A stretch of 64,000 bases of DNA from Phaeovulum sp. GTDB taxonomy: Bacteria; Pseudomonadota; Alphaproteobacteria; Rhodobacterales; Rhodobacteraceae. This document shows, in pieces, positions 9,999-20,171 of this stretch (position 1 is the first letter of the stretch; each line of letters begins with the position of its first letter). Position numbers and translations under genes: made by a program. The stretch covers positions 1-64,000 of the forward strand of contig NZ_JAUXPI010000043.1 of assembly GCF_030684035.1 (NCBI RefSeq). Direction: 5' to 3'. A model generated the notes under the pieces. That model worked only from the letters and a program-made list of their open reading frames with translations. It ran no database searches and was not told the origin of the DNA.

Positions 9999-10496
9999 AT
10001 GACGATGCAGACCCCAGTGATGGAAGCCCCGCGGTCGGGGTTGCTGTCAGGCTACCTCGACAGCCTGGCGATGGTCGAGCGGCTTCACCGCCTGCTTCTC
10101 GACGTGATAAAGGACGAGTTCGAGCGGCTCGGGATACTGGAAATCAACGCCGTGCAGGCGCTTTTGCTGTTCAATATCGGTGAAAACGAGGTGACGGCGG
10201 GCGAACTCAAGACGCGCGGCTATTACCAGGGCTCGAACGTCAGCTATAACCTGAAAAAACTGGTGGAAACCGGGCACATGCACCACCAGCGCTGCGAAAT
10301 CGACCGCCGTTCGGTGCGGGTGCGGCTGACCCCCAAGGGGCGCGGCTTGCGCGATGCGGTGGCGGCGCTGTTCACCCGCCACGCCGAAGGCATGGAGGCG
10401 CGCGGCGTGCTCGGCATCGACGCGATCGACACCTTGAACCTGTCGCTGCGGCGGATGGAGCGCTACTGGTCAGACCAGATCCGCTACATCTACTGA
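9999..10496 (+). CDS. ldtR: MarR-type winged-helix regulator, LdtR-like
   Basis: A 165-residue regulator. The segments YLDSLAMVERLHRLLLDVIK, AVQALLLFNIGENEVTAGEL, GYYQGSNVSYNLKKL (recognition helix) and CEIDRRSVRVRLTPKG (wing) closely match, from memory, LdtR, the regulator of L,D-transpeptidase and stress genes in Liberibacter and Sinorhizobium. Start at ATG 9999 has an ACGGAGAG site 5 bases upstream; an earlier in-frame start lacks one. The gene stands alone between sdhE and a strong GC hairpin at 10500. Likely role: envelope or osmotic stress regulation. Confidence 0.88.
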   Translation: MTMQTPVMEAPRSGLLSGYLDSLAMVERLHRLLLDVIKDEFERLGILEINAVQALLLFNIGENEVTAGELKTRGYYQGSNVSYNLKKLVETGHMHHQRCEIDRRSVRVRLTPKGRGLRDAVAALFTRHAEGMEARGVLGIDAIDTLNLSLRRMERYWSDQIRYIY

Positions 10497-10499
10497 AGC

Positions 10500-10520
10500 C
10501 GGGGGGCTTCCCGCCCCCCG
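10500..10520 (+). terminator. GC-rich hairpin after ldtR
   Basis: CGGGGGGC (10500-10507) pairs perfectly with GCCCCCCG (10513-10520), loop TTCCC. It begins 4 bases after the ldtR stop. No U tract follows, as is common in this genome. Confidence 0.55.
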
Positions 10521-10552
10521 CACCCCCCGGGGGTACTTATGCATTGAAGAAG
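10521..10552 (+). repeat. Dispersed intergenic element, copy B
   Basis: CACCCCCCGGGGGTACTTAT, then GCATTGAAGAAG: same layout as copies at 7412, 24848 and 45895. Here it lies directly after the ldtR hairpin. Confidence 0.5.
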
Positions 10553-10570
10553 ACCTTCGGGGGCGCGGTG

Positions 10571-10999
10571 TCACCAATGCCCGGTATTGCCCATGCTGGC
10601 CCAGGGTTCGGCGGGTTTCAGCGCCGGGCCGTTTTGCAGCAGCTCGATCGAGATATTGTCGGGGCTGCGCACAAAGGCCATGCGGCCGTCGCGCGGCGGG
10701 CGGTTGATGGTCACGCCATTGGCCGCCAGATGGGCGCACATCGCGTAGATATCATCGACCCCGTAGGCGAGGTGGCCGAAATGGCGGCTGTCGGCGGGCA
10801 GGCCGGGATCGCCATCCCAGTTGAAGGTCAGTTCCAGCGCCGCGTCCTCCTGCCCGGGTGGTGCGAGATAGACCAGCGTGAAGCGGCCCGCCGCATTGTC
10901 GGAGCGGCGGACCTCCTTGAGCCCCAAAAGCGCATAGAACGCCATCGAGGCTTCAAGGTCGAGCACCCTGACCATGACATGAAGATAGCGCAGCGGCAT
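10571..10999 (-). CDS. gloA: Lactoylglutathione lyase (glyoxalase I), VOC fold
   Basis: A 142-residue metalloenzyme that isomerises the methylglyoxal-glutathione hemithioacetal to S-lactoylglutathione. The two beta-alpha-beta-beta-beta modules of the vicinal oxygen chelate fold are visible: YLHVMVRVLDLEASMAFY (metal His), then LELTFNWD (metal Glu), FGHLAYGVDDIYAM (metal His) and SIELLQNG (metal Glu). The start at 10999 has a GGAG site 7 bases upstream. It ends with a short GNTGHW tail. Single-gene unit, convergent with ldtR. Confidence 0.93.
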   Translation of the reverse strand: MPLRYLHVMVRVLDLEASMAFYALLGLKEVRRSDNAAGRFTLVYLAPPGQEDAALELTFNWDGDPGLPADSRHFGHLAYGVDDIYAMCAHLAANGVTINRPPRDGRMAFVRSPDNISIELLQNGPALKPAEPWASMGNTGHW

Positions 11000-11054
11000 G
11001 ACATTCTCCTTCTTTGCTACCAGTCTAGCGAGCTTTGCCACGCCGGGGAACCGT

Positions 11055-12434
11055 TCAGAAATTGGAGCGGAAACCGATGCTGAGCGACAGCTCGCGCCGC
11101 GCGAAGCTGGACACGTTGGACCGGGTTTCAAGCGCCCGCAGCTTGATCTGCGGCGAAAACCCGGCATAGCTCTTGTCGGGCAGCCAAAGTTCCAGCTCGG
11201 CAAAGCCGAGGGTTTCCTGCCGCCCGCCCGGCACCGCGAGAAAGCCGAGCGTGTAATCGGGGTAATCGGCATAGCTCAGCCCGAAGTTCGCGGTAACCGC
11301 CGCCGGGCCGAACTGCCGCGCCGGTTGATAGCTCAGCTCTGCCGAAGCCGAACTGCCGCGGGCATTGACGCTTTCGCTTGCGACATGGCGCAGGCCGAGG
11401 CTGAGCACCAGCCTGTCGCCGTTGGCGAATGCGCCGCGCCAGCCACCGCGCAGCGTGGCAATGGTCTGGTCGCGGCGCGGATCGGCGGCGCTGCGCCATT
11501 CCCAACCGGCACCGTAAAACACCCCTGCCGCGACCGGGCCGCGATCTGCCCCAAGGCGCAGGTAATCATAGGCAAAGGCCCCCGCCGACCACGCCCGCCC
11601 CAGCCCGAGGTCAAGCCCGATCCTGGCGTTTCCAGAGGCGGCGAAACTGTGCCGCAGGCCAAGCTCGGCGGAGCCCGCGGCAAGGCTGCTGTTGGCGATC
11701 TCGGTTTCGACCATGGCACCCGAGGGGCCCATGGTCGTGGTGGTCGGCGTGCCGGAAAGCTCGACCGCGCGCAGATAAAGCCGCGCCGAAAGCTCGGTCT
11801 GGCTGTCGGCATCGGCGCGCAACCGATAGCCGAGCCGTGCCTCAAGCGTGCCGACAAGCCCCGGCAGCGCCAGTGCCGCATCGCTGAGTACGCCGACCAG
11901 CGGCACCCCCTCGATCACGTTCAGCCGCGAACTTGCACCGGCGTTGACATTGCTCGAGGGCTGGATGCCAAAGCGCAGCCCGGCGCTCCAGGGGGTAGCC
12001 GCGCGCAACTGCGCCAGCGCGCGCTCGGCTCCGGCGCGGCGCTGCGCATCGGGGGCGGTGGAGGCGGCATGGCGCAGCCAGTAGCGCGCCAGCAAGGGCT
12101 TTTCGGCCTGCATCGCAGCACTTGCCACCAGCCGCGCGGATTCGTGCCTTTGCACCTTGCTGCCCGCGGCATGAAAGGCGCGCGCGCCCGCCTGCATCGC
12201 CTCTGCCGACTGCCCCTGCCAGAGCATCACCGTGCCGATCACATAATGGGCAAAGGCATCGCCGGGGGTTTCGAGCAGAAGCGCCCGCGCCAGGGCCAGC
12301 GCCTCTTGCGGCCGCCCCTCGCTGGCCGCGGCAAGCGCCGCTATCTGCGCCGCCCCCTGCGCCCGCGCCCCGGCAGCCGGTGCCAGCACCACAAGGGCGG
12401 CGAATACTGCTGCGGCGAGGCGTTTCCGGAGCAT
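11055..12434 (-). CDS. Slam-like outer-membrane lipoprotein translocon (DUF560 type)
   Basis: A 459-residue outer-membrane protein. A signal peptide (residues 1-26, ending AGARA) is followed by alanine-rich TPR-like helices to about residue 155 and then by a C-terminal half made of alternating hydrophobic beta strands (GLRFGIQPSSNVNAGAS onwards) ending SIGFRSNF, the terminal phenylalanine of beta-barrel proteins. TPR plus 14-strand barrel is the architecture of Slam (surface lipoprotein assembly modifier), the outer-membrane component of type XI secretion. The gene starts 7 bases after the stop of a candidate surface lipoprotein, as in known Slam-substrate pairs. An upstream TTG start (12458) lacks a ribosome binding site. 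Confidence 0.75.
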   Translation of the reverse strand: MLRKRLAAAVFAALVVLAPAAGARAQGAAQIAALAAASEGRPQEALALARALLLETPGDAFAHYVIGTVMLWQGQSAEAMQAGARAFHAAGSKVQRHESARLVASAAMQAEKPLLARYWLRHAASTAPDAQRRAGAERALAQLRAATPWSAGLRFGIQPSSNVNAGASSRLNVIEGVPLVGVLSDAALALPGLVGTLEARLGYRLRADADSQTELSARLYLRAVELSGTPTTTTMGPSGAMVETEIANSSLAAGSAELGLRHSFAASGNARIGLDLGLGRAWSAGAFAYDYLRLGADRGPVAAGVFYGAGWEWRSAADPRRDQTIATLRGGWRGAFANGDRLVLSLGLRHVASESVNARGSSASAELSYQPARQFGPAAVTANFGLSYADYPDYTLGFLAVPGGRQETLGFAELELWLPDKSYAGFSPQIKLRALETRSNVSSFARRELSLSIGFRSNF

Positions 12435-12441
12435 TCCGGTT

Positions 12442-13368
12442 TCAGGGGCCCGCGACAAGCGAACAGATCGGCAGCGCGTTGTTCGGCCCGCACATGGTCA
12501 GCACGAACATGCCGTGCTCGCGTTCGTTCTGCCAGGCCGGTTCGAATTCCTCAAGGTTGACAAGGCCCGCGACCGAATTGGCCCCGACCCCGCCGAACAG
12601 GCCGCCATAGCTGCCGATCGGGGTGTTGTTGGCGTCGTTGTATTCGGCACCGCCGAAAAAGCTGCCATCGGCGGCGATCGCGGTTGAAACAAGGATCACG
12701 TCATCAAGGCTGAAACCATCATCGACGATCACCCGGTTGACGATTGCGCCGTTCACCGAATCGTCGGCGAAGTTGGCGTTGAGGAAGATATCGCCTGAAA
12801 CCCGCGCCGGTTGCGCCGGGATCAGCGCGGGTTCGGTGCCACCCGGCACCGCAATTGCCACATCGGTGGGGCCGCCGCGCAGCACATCCACATTGGTCAC
12901 CGCAGCATAGCTTCCCGCATAGGAAACCTGCCCCGCCCCCGGCCCCGAGCCGGTCGCCGGGCGCAGAAAATCGCCGTCCCGTTCGTAAATGCCGCCCGCA
13001 AAGTAGCGGTTGAACTGGCCGCCATCGCCCACGGTGACGGCGCGCACCGCGCCATCGGCGCTTTCCCCGGCAAGGGCGATGAACAGCCGGTCAAGCGCGT
13101 CCTCCTGAATCCGGAAGGCAAGGTAGCCGCCGACATCAAGGCTTGGGTCGCGGGTGTAGGTCACCAGCAGCGGTGTTGAATCGAGCGAGGAGATGTTCAC
13201 CTGCAAAGTGACGCCGTCAAAGGCAATGGCATTCACATTCACTTTCAGCGCGGCCGGGGTGGCCGGGCTGGTACCGGTGCCACCACCACCACCACCGCCG
13301 GTGTCTTCATCGGTGCTGCACGATGCCAGCGCGGCGGCCAGCGCCAAAGGCAGCCAAAATCTTGACAT
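12442..13368 (-). CDS. Surface lipoprotein with TbpB-like barrel, predicted Slam substrate
   Basis: A 308-residue lipoprotein. The signal peptide ends in a lipobox LASC with the acylated cysteine at residue 17, followed by an acidic stretch and a run of seven glycines (about 24-30), a flexible tether typical of surface-displayed lipoproteins. The remainder is beta-rich with many NVN, DDV and GG turns. Near the C-terminus GGLFGGVGANSVAGLVNLEE resembles the conserved GxFFGPxAxExAG strand pair of TbpB/HpuA-type barrel domains. Two cysteines near the end (MCGPNN, PICSL) may form a disulfide. A GGAG site precedes ATG 13368. Ligand unknown; iron, haem or another nutrient are possibilities by analogy. 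Confidence 0.75.
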   Translation of the reverse strand: MSRFWLPLALAAALASCSTDEDTGGGGGGGTGTSPATPAALKVNVNAIAFDGVTLQVNISSLDSTPLLVTYTRDPSLDVGGYLAFRIQEDALDRLFIALAGESADGAVRAVTVGDGGQFNRYFAGGIYERDGDFLRPATGSGPGAGQVSYAGSYAAVTNVDVLRGGPTDVAIAVPGGTEPALIPAQPARVSGDIFLNANFADDSVNGAIVNRVIVDDGFSLDDVILVSTAIAADGSFFGGAEYNDANNTPIGSYGGLFGGVGANSVAGLVNLEEFEPAWQNEREHGMFVLTMCGPNNALPICSLVAGP

Positions 13369-13540
13369 TGTGCACTCCAGAGCCCGAAAATCGCCGTTAC
13401 TGTGCCGAAATTATTGAAATCAGTCAATGTGTCGCGCCACGACCTTAATCTTGTGAGTCCTTCGCGCAACGCTCATCGCGGTTTCGGCGCGCGCGGAACC
13501 TCGCTAAAGTGGCACCGATTCTCGCACCCCGGAGGGCTCC

Positions 13541-14455
13541 ATGCCGCTTACCCCCGAACAGGCCGCTGAAATTGCCGAGGCCCGTGCCACCTCGCGCCCG
13601 ACACTGCGCGCCGTCTCGCCCGGCATGGAGGCGCAGCTTTTCACAGCTTATCCGGTGCTCGACCACGGGCTTTTGCGGGTCATCGACTACATGGGCGATG
13701 ATGCCGCGATCTGTCAGGCCGCGCGCGTCTCCTATGGCCGCGGCACCAGGGCGGTGACCGATGACAAGGGGCTGATCCGCTATCTGATGCGGCACTGGCA
13801 TTCGACCCCGTTCGAGATGTGCGAGGTCAAGTTTCACGTCAAGTTGCCGGTTTTCGTCGCCCGCCAGTGGATCCGGCACCGCACCGCCAACGTCAACGAA
13901 TATTCCGCCCGCTACTCCATTCTCGACCGTGAATTCTACATACCGGCACCGGAGAACCTCGCGGCGCAATCGGTGGTGAACAATCAGGGTCGTGGTGCGC
14001 TGCTTGAGGGCGACGAGGCGCAGCGCGTGCTTGATACCCTGCGCGATGATGCGATGCGCAATTTCGACCATTACGAAAGCATGCTGAGCCAGGAAGGGCA
14101 GAAGGGCCTCGCGCGCGAATTGGCGCGGATGAACCTGCCGATGAACACCTATACCCAATGGTATTGGAAGACCGACCTGCACAACCTCTTCCACTTTCTG
14201 CGCCTGCGCGCCGATACCCACGCGCAATACGAAATCCGGGTTTACGCCGAAAAGATGGGCGAGATCACCAAGGCCTGGGTTCCCTTGGCCTACGGCGCGT
14301 TCGAGGATTACCGGCTGGGCGGCATGACGCTGTCGGCGCGGGCGAAAGAAGTGTTGCAACGTCGCCTGCGCGGCGAGGTGGTGACGCAGGAAGATAGCGG
14401 CATGAGCAAGGGCGAATGGCGCGAGTTTCAGGGGGAGTGGGGGGTAGCCCCATAG
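13541..14455 (+). CDS. thyX: Flavin-dependent thymidylate synthase
   Basis: Makes dTMP from dUMP using FAD, NADPH and methylene-tetrahydrofolate, independent of ThyA. The 304-residue protein has the ThyX signature RHR-x7-S as [11 protein letters not shown] (R112 to S122), preceded by [11 protein letters not shown], and the [20 protein letters not shown] block that binds FAD and substrate. A GGAGGG site lies directly before ATG 13541. It is divergent from the lipoprotein-Slam unit and convergent with carB. No thyA is visible in the window. Confidence 0.97.
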   Translation: MPLTPEQAAEIAEARATSRPTLRAVSPGMEAQLFTAYPVLDHGLLRVIDYMGDDAAICQAARVSYGRGTRAVTDDKGLIRYLMRHWHSTPFEMCEVKFHVKLPVFVARQWIRHRTANVNEYSARYSILDREFYIPAPENLAAQSVVNNQGRGALLEGDEAQRVLDTLRDDAMRNFDHYESMLSQEGQKGLARELARMNLPMNTYTQWYWKTDLHNLFHFLRLRADTHAQYEIRVYAEKMGEITKAWVPLAYGAFEDYRLGGMTLSARAKEVLQRRLRGEVVTQEDSGMSKGEWREFQGEWGVAP

Positions 14456-14637
14456 GCCAGCCGCATTGCCCAAAATTCGCGCCCTCGGCGGCGTTCAGGT
14501 ATCTCTGGCTTTAGGCCTCTGGCGGCTCACCAGCGCCGGCTGGCGAGCGCAAGACCCTTTCCAAACCCTTAACAAAATTCCTGTAATCCCGCAAAATCAA
14601 CGCATTAGCAAAGCTAACACGCGTGTAACGCGCCGCC

Positions 14638-17600
14638 TTACGCCTGCAACGGCCGCACCGAAATCTCCCCCTCACCGCGCGATTTCATCGCCGCGACGGC
14701 AGCGATACTGGCCGCCGCCGTGGTGAAATAGGGGATGCGGTCATAAAGCGCGACCGCGCGAATATCGCGGCTGTCCGACACCGCCTGGCTTCCTTCCGTG
14801 GTATTCATCACCAGCTGGATGTCGCCGTTTTTCAGCCGGTCCACAATGTTCGGCCGACCTTCGTAGACCTTGTTGACCACCTCCGCCGCCACCCCGTTCG
14901 CCTCGAGGAAGCTCGCGGTGCCCCGCGTCGCGATCAGTGAAAATCCCATCGAGACGAGGCTGCGCGCGGCCTCGGCCAGTTCGGCGGTCTTGTCCATTTG
15001 CTTCACCGAAAGAAACGCGCGACCCGCCTCTGGCAGCATCGTCCCGGCCCCCATCTGCGCCTTGAGGAACGCCCGGGCGAAGTTGCGGTCCCAGCCCATG
15101 ACTTCGCCGGTGGAGCGCATTTCGGGCCCCAGAAGCGTATCGACGCCGGGGAAGCGCGCGAAAGGCAGCACCGCCTCCTTCACCGAGAACCACGGCGTGT
15201 TGGGATCGGCCAGGGTCATCGGATTGGCGAGCGGAAGCGTTGAATCGGGGCCGACACCCGCCGGATAGGCGGCGCGATGCGGAAAGTTCGCCAGTGGCTC
15301 GCCCGCCATCAGCCGCGCCGCGATTGAGGCAATGGCGCTGTCGGTGGCCTTGGCGACGAAAGGCACGGTGCGGCTGGCGCGCGGGTTCACCTCGAGCACA
15401 TAGATCACCCCGTCCTTGATCGCGAATTGCACGTTCATCAGGCCGACGACGTTCAGCCCCAGCGCCAGCGCCTCGGTCTGCTTCTTGATCTCGGTCACGA
15501 TTTCGGCCGAAAGCGTGTGCGGGGGAAGCGAGCAGGCGCTGTCGCCGGAATGCACGCCCGCCTCTTCGATATGCTGCATGATCCCCGCCACATGCACCGA
15601 TCTGCCATCGCAGAGCGCATCCACATCCACCTCGATCGCGTTCGACAAGTAACAGTCGAGAAGCACCGGGCTGTCGCCGGACACGCGCACCGCCTCGCGG
15701 ATATAGCGCTCAAGCTGGGCATCGTCGCGCACGATCTCCATGGCGCGGCCGCCCAGCACATAGGATGGGCGGATCACCAGCGGGTAGCCAATGCGGCCTG
15801 CAATATCAAAGGCTTCGTCGCGGGTACTGGCAAGGCCGTTGACCGGTTGCCTGAGGCCAAGGTCGTTCAGAAGCTTCTGGAAGCGCTTGCGGTCTTCGGC
15901 CAGGTCGATCGCGTCGGGGGTGGTGCCGAGAATCGGAATTCCCTCGGCTTCGAGTGCGCGCGCAAGCTTGAGCGGCGTTTGCCCGCCAAATTGCACGATG
16001 ACCCCGTGCAGGGTGCCGTTTTCCTGCTCGACCCGGAGGATCTCCAGAACATGTTCAAGGGTCAACGGTTCGAAATAGAGCCGGTCAGAGGTGTCGTAAT
16101 CGGTCGAGACCGTCTCGGGGTTGCAGTTGATCATGATCGTCTCGTAGCCGACTTTGGTCAGCGCGAAGCAGGCGTGGCAGCAGCAGTAATCAAACTCGAT
16201 GCCCTGGCCGATGCGGTTCGGGCCGCCGCCGAGGATCACCACCTTTTTTGCCGCCGTCGGCCGCGCCTCGCATTCCACGTCGCCCATCGCGGGTGCCTCA
16301 TAGGTGGAATACATGTAGGGCGTCTGCGCCTCGAACTCGGCCGCGCAGGTGTCGATGCGCTTGAAAACCGCCTGCACACCGAGATTTCGGCGCGCACGAC
16401 GCACCTGACCCTCGTCGCGGCCAGTGAGCTGGGCGAGCCGGGCATCGGTGAAGCCCATCATCTTCAGTTTGCGCAAGCCATCCGCAGCGAGCGGCAGGCC
16501 CTCGCGGCGAATTTCGGCTTCTTGTTCGATAATTTCTCTTATCCGGGCAAGAAACCACGGGTCATAGGCGGTCGAATGTTCGATTTCTGCATCTGACAGA
16601 CCATGCCGCATGGCCTGCGCGATCAGCCGCAAGCGGTCGGGGGTCTGCGCCGAGATGGCTTTGATGATGGCAGCTTTCTCTGGCGCACCCTCAATCTCGA
16701 TTTCATCAAAACCAGAAAGGCCAGTTTCCATGCTGGCAAGTGCCTTTTGCACAGATTCGTGAAAACTGCGCCCGATAGCCATTGCCTCGCCCACCGATTT
16801 CATCGCGGTGGTCAATTCTGCCTTCGCACCCGGGAACTTTTCAAAGGCGAAACGCGGGATCTTGGTCACGACATAGTCGATGGTCGGCTCGAAGCTTGCG
16901 GGCGTGACCTTGGTGATGTCGTTGTCGAGCTCGTCGAGGGTATAGCCCACCGCGAGTTTTGCCGCGACCTTGGCGATCGGGAAGCCGGTAGCCTTCGAAG
17001 CGAGCGCCGAAGACCGCGACACCCGCGGGTTCATTTCAATCACCACCATGCGGCCATCGGCTGGGTTGATTGCCCACTGCACGTTAGAGCCGCCGGTTTC
17101 CACGCCGATCTCGCGCAGCACGGCGATCGAGCCGTTGCGCATGATCTGGTAGTCCTTGTCGGTAAGCGTCAGCGCCGGGGCGACGGTGATCGAATCGCCG
17201 GTGTGCACGCCCATCGGATCGACGTTTTCAATTGAACAGATGATGATCGCGTTATCGGCCTTGTCACGCACCACCTCCATCTCGAATTCTTTCCAGCCAA
17301 GCAGCGATTCGTCGACAAGGATTTGCGCGACCGGACTGGCATCAAGACCGGAGCGGCAGATGCGCTCGTAATCGTCGCGGTTGTAGGCAACGCCGCCGCC
17401 GGTGCCGCCGAGGGTATAGGCGGGGCGGATGATCGCGGGCAGGCCGACATGTTCGATAGCCGCAAGCGCTTCGGCGACGCCCGCGCTGATGTCATACTTG
17501 CCGCTTGCCAGTTTCGGTGCGGCGACGATAGTGGCTTTCGGGTTCTCCAGCCCAATCCGGGTCATCGCCTCGCGGAACAGCTTGCGATCTTCCGCCATTT

Positions 17601-17970
17601 CAATGGCTTGGCGGCTTGCGCCAATTAGTTCAACGTTAAACCTTTCCAGTACACCCATATCGGCCAGCGCTAGCGAGGTGTTCAATCCGGTTTGCCCGCC
17701 CATCGTCGGCAAAAGCGCATCGGGGCGTTCCTTTTCGATGATCTTGGCAACGACCTCGGGGGTGATCGGCTCGATATAGGTGGCATCGGCCATTTCCGGG
17801 TCGGTCATGATCGTGGCGGGATTCGAGTTCACCAGAATGACCCGGTAGCCCTCTTCGCGCAGCGCCTTGCAGGCCTGCGCCCCCGAATAGTCGAACTCGC
17901 AGGCCTGGCCGATGATGATTGGCCCGGCACCGATGATGAGAATGGATTTGATATCGGTTCTCTTCGGCAT
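14638..17970 (-). CDS. carB: Carbamoyl-phosphate synthase large subunit
   Basis: ATP-dependent synthesis of carbamoyl phosphate for pyrimidine and arginine pathways, using ammonia delivered by CarA. The 1110-residue protein has two homologous ATP-grasp halves ([20 protein letters not shown] at the N-terminus, [20 protein letters not shown] in the middle), the oligomerisation region between them, and the C-terminal MGS-like allosteric domain ([21 protein letters not shown]). Length is normal. carA is about 11.6 kb away at 29601. Divergent from aspS. The middle stretch around 16500-16800 is visibly AT-richer than the rest, though its protein sequence stays family-like. Confidence 0.97.
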   Translation of the reverse strand: MPKRTDIKSILIIGAGPIIIGQACEFDYSGAQACKALREEGYRVILVNSNPATIMTDPEMADATYIEPITPEVVAKIIEKERPDALLPTMGGQTGLNTSLALADMGVLERFNVELIGASRQAIEMAEDRKLFREAMTRIGLENPKATIVAAPKLASGKYDISAGVAEALAAIEHVGLPAIIRPAYTLGGTGGGVAYNRDDYERICRSGLDASPVAQILVDESLLGWKEFEMEVVRDKADNAIIICSIENVDPMGVHTGDSITVAPALTLTDKDYQIMRNGSIAVLREIGVETGGSNVQWAINPADGRMVVIEMNPRVSRSSALASKATGFPIAKVAAKLAVGYTLDELDNDITKVTPASFEPTIDYVVTKIPRFAFEKFPGAKAELTTAMKSVGEAMAIGRSFHESVQKALASMETGLSGFDEIEIEGAPEKAAIIKAISAQTPDRLRLIAQAMRHGLSDAEIEHSTAYDPWFLARIREIIEQEAEIRREGLPLAADGLRKLKMMGFTDARLAQLTGRDEGQVRRARRNLGVQAVFKRIDTCAAEFEAQTPYMYSTYEAPAMGDVECEARPTAAKKVVILGGGPNRIGQGIEFDYCCCHACFALTKVGYETIMINCNPETVSTDYDTSDRLYFEPLTLEHVLEILRVEQENGTLHGVIVQFGGQTPLKLARALEAEGIPILGTTPDAIDLAEDRKRFQKLLNDLGLRQPVNGLASTRDEAFDIAGRIGYPLVIRPSYVLGGRAMEIVRDDAQLERYIREAVRVSGDSPVLLDCYLSNAIEVDVDALCDGRSVHVAGIMQHIEEAGVHSGDSACSLPPHTLSAEIVTEIKKQTEALALGLNVVGLMNVQFAIKDGVIYVLEVNPRASRTVPFVAKATDSAIASIAARLMAGEPLANFPHRAAYPAGVGPDSTLPLANPMTLADPNTPWFSVKEAVLPFARFPGVDTLLGPEMRSTGEVMGWDRNFARAFLKAQMGAGTMLPEAGRAFLSVKQMDKTAELAEAARSLVSMGFSLIATRGTASFLEANGVAAEVVNKVYEGRPNIVDRLKNGDIQLVMNTTEGSQAVSDSRDIRAVALYDRIPYFTTAAASIAAVAAMKSRGEGEISVRPLQA

Positions 17971-18156
17971 GACGGACCCCTTCGGCGGCGCAAATTGACC
18001 GCGTTATAGACATGTGCGGCATGGGCGCAAGGGCCGAAGGCCGCGCCCGCACGGCGCAGACCGGTTTTCCGCAGGCTGCCGCAGCGCCGATGCTTGACTT
18101 CGCCGCGCTGTCGCGCTTCATCGGCGCGAAACCTACGCCTCGGGAAGGGGACGTCC

Positions 18157-19440
18157 ATGCATGCCTATCGCAGCCACACCTGTGGCGATCTGAACAAAGG
18201 CCATGGAGGGCAAGATGTGCGCCTGTCGGGCTGGGTGCACCGGGTGCGCGACCACGGCGGTGTGCTGTTCATCGACCTGCGTGACCATTACGGTGTCACG
18301 CAACTGATCTGCGATGGCGATTCGGCTGCCTTCAAGGCGCTGGAGGCGGTGCGCGCCGAATGGGTGATCCGCATCGACGGCGGGGTAAAGCTGCGCGATG
18401 CCAGCCTGATCAACCCCAAGATCCCAACCGGCGAGATCGAGGTCTATGTGCGCGAGATCGAGGTGCTTGGCCCGGCGGACGAATTGCCGGTTCAGGTGTT
18501 CGGCGATCAGGACTACCCCGAGGAAACCCGGCTTGCCTTCCGCTTTCTGGACCTGCGCCGCGAAGGGTTGCACGCCAACATGATGCTGCGCTCCAACGTT
18601 GTGCGCAGCATGCGTAACCGCATGTGGTCGCAGGGTTTTACCGAATTTCAGACGCCGATCATCACCGCCTCCAGCCCCGAGGGTGCGCGCGATTTTCTGG
18701 TGCCATCGCGGCTACACCCTGGCAAGTTTTACGCCCTGCCGCAAGCCCCGCAGCAGTTCAAGCAGCTGATCATGGTGGCGGGGTTTGACCGCTATTTCCA
18801 GATCGCCCCGTGTTTTCGCGATGAAGACCCGCGCGCCGACCGCTCGCCCACCGATTTCTACCAGCTCGACCTCGAGATGAGCTTTGTGACCCAGGAAGAC
18901 GTGTTCGCCGCGATCCAGCCGGTGATTCAGGGCATTTTCGAGGAATTCGGCGGCGGCCGCAGGGTGGATGCCGCCTGGGCGCGCATTTCCTTTGCCGACA
19001 GCCTGAAGTGGTACGGCACCGACAAGCCCGACTTGCGCAACCCTATCAAGATGCAGGTAGTTTCTGACCATTTCCGCGGTTCGGGCTTTGCGATCTTCGC
19101 CAAGCTTCTGGAGAATGAAGGCACCGAGGTGCGCGCGATTCCCGCGCAAAAGGGCGGCAGCCGCAAGTTTTGCGACCGGATGAACGCCTTTGCGCAACAG
19201 CAGGGGCTGCCGGGGATGGGGTATATTTTCTGGCGGGAAAAGGGCGGCGAAGAGAAAGATGCCCGCATTCAACCAATTGTGCGCGCCTTGATGGGCCAAG
19301 ACCCCGACGCTGCGACATTGGGTGAGTTGCTCGCGCCCTTGATCGCTGAAGAAACGAAAAAGGAAGGAGCCGAGAAGGTTAGTGGCGCGCTTGTTTCCGG
19401 AGATATTGAACGCGCGCGCTTTTTGATGAGTGCCTATTTT
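18157..19440 (+). promoter_or_regulatory. Start-site note: aspS ribosome binding site just before 18157
   Basis: GGGAAGGGGACGTCC lies immediately upstream of ATG 18157. It fixes the aspS start there rather than at the in-frame codon 63 bases earlier (18094), whose encoded residues are low-complexity. The entry marks the start decision; the functional site itself is 18141-18156. Confidence 0.3.
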
Positions 19441-20124
19441 GGCGAATTCGAAGCCGCCGGCCCCCTTGCCAAGAACATCGGCCCGGAGCGCACCGAGGCG
19501 ATCCGCCAGCAACTGGGTCTGGGCGAGGGCGATGCGGCCTTTTTCCTGGGCGGCAAGCCTGAACAGTTCGAAGCCGTCGCAGGCCGCGCGCGCAGCGAGA
19601 TTGGCCGCGAATTGGGGCTCACCGAAGAAAACTGTTTCAAATTCGCCTGGATCGTCGATTTCCCGCTTTACGAGAAAACCGACGAGGGCAAGATCGACTT
19701 TTCGCACAACCCCTTTTCGATGCCGCAGGGCGGGCTTGAGGCGCTTTCGGGTGACCCGCTGAAAGTGCTGGGATATCAATATGATCTGGCCTGCAACGGC
19801 TATGAGTTGATTTCTGGCGCGATCCGCAACCACAAGCCCGAGATCATGTTCAAGGCATTCGAGCTGGCGGGTTACCCCGCGACCGAGGTCGAAAAGCGGT
19901 TCGGCGGCATGGTCAAGGCGTTTCGCTTTGGCGCGCCGCCGCACGGCGGCTGTGCCGCGGGCATCGACCGCATCGTGATGCTGTTGGCTGATGAGGCCAA
20001 CATCCGGCAGGTCATCATGTTCCCGATGAACCAGCGGGCGGAAGATCTGATGATGGGCGCACCGTCAGAGCCGACGAATGAGCAATTGCGCGAATTGCGC
20101 CTGCGCCCGGTGCCGAAGGACTGA
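18157..20124 (+). CDS. aspS: Aspartyl-tRNA synthetase with an extra internal segment
   Basis: Class II synthetase charging tRNA-Asp (and perhaps tRNA-Asn in genomes lacking AsnRS). The N-terminal OB-fold ([20 protein letters not shown]), class II motif 2 ([19 protein letters not shown]) and motif 3 ([19 protein letters not shown]) are intact. The protein is 655 residues, about 60 longer than the ~590 usual for alphaproteobacteria. The excess lies between WREKGG (residue 359-364) and [12 protein letters not shown] (from 431), segments normally nearly adjacent. The inserted ~65 residues (nt ~19252-19443) are predicted helical and the DNA there is AT-richer. All catalytic motifs are outside the insert, so the enzyme should be active. 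Confidence 0.95.
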   Translation: MHAYRSHTCGDLNKGHGGQDVRLSGWVHRVRDHGGVLFIDLRDHYGVTQLICDGDSAAFKALEAVRAEWVIRIDGGVKLRDASLINPKIPTGEIEVYVREIEVLGPADELPVQVFGDQDYPEETRLAFRFLDLRREGLHANMMLRSNVVRSMRNRMWSQGFTEFQTPIITASSPEGARDFLVPSRLHPGKFYALPQAPQQFKQLIMVAGFDRYFQIAPCFRDEDPRADRSPTDFYQLDLEMSFVTQEDVFAAIQPVIQGIFEEFGGGRRVDAAWARISFADSLKWYGTDKPDLRNPIKMQVVSDHFRGSGFAIFAKLLENEGTEVRAIPAQKGGSRKFCDRMNAFAQQQGLPGMGYIFWREKGGEEKDARIQPIVRALMGQDPDAATLGELLAPLIAEETKKEGAEKVSGALVSGDIERARFLMSAYFGEFEAAGPLAKNIGPERTEAIRQQLGLGEGDAAFFLGGKPEQFEAVAGRARSEIGRELGLTEENCFKFAWIVDFPLYEKTDEGKIDFSHNPFSMPQGGLEALSGDPLKVLGYQYDLACNGYELISGAIRNHKPEIMFKAFELAGYPATEVEKRFGGMVKAFRFGAPPHGGCAAGIDRIVMLLADEANIRQVIMFPMNQRAEDLMMGAPSEPTNEQLRELRLRPVPKD

Positions 20125-20171
20125 GTCTGGCCGATATCCACCGAAACGGCGTGGCCCCCTGCAAAGGCGGT

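Noticed and set aside
10998-12560. Plus-strand open frame (520 codons) across the Slam-like gene
   Set aside because: Low-complexity Arg/Ala/Gln translation overlapping two convincing minus-strand genes.
14456-14637. Small RNA or gene between thyX and carB
   Set aside because: AT-richer convergent spacer with a short ACACGCGTGT palindrome but no promoter-terminator pair or coding frame with a ribosome binding site.
18712-19944. Minus-strand open frame (410 codons) inside aspS
   Set aside because: Fully antisense to a conserved synthetase; no family motifs.
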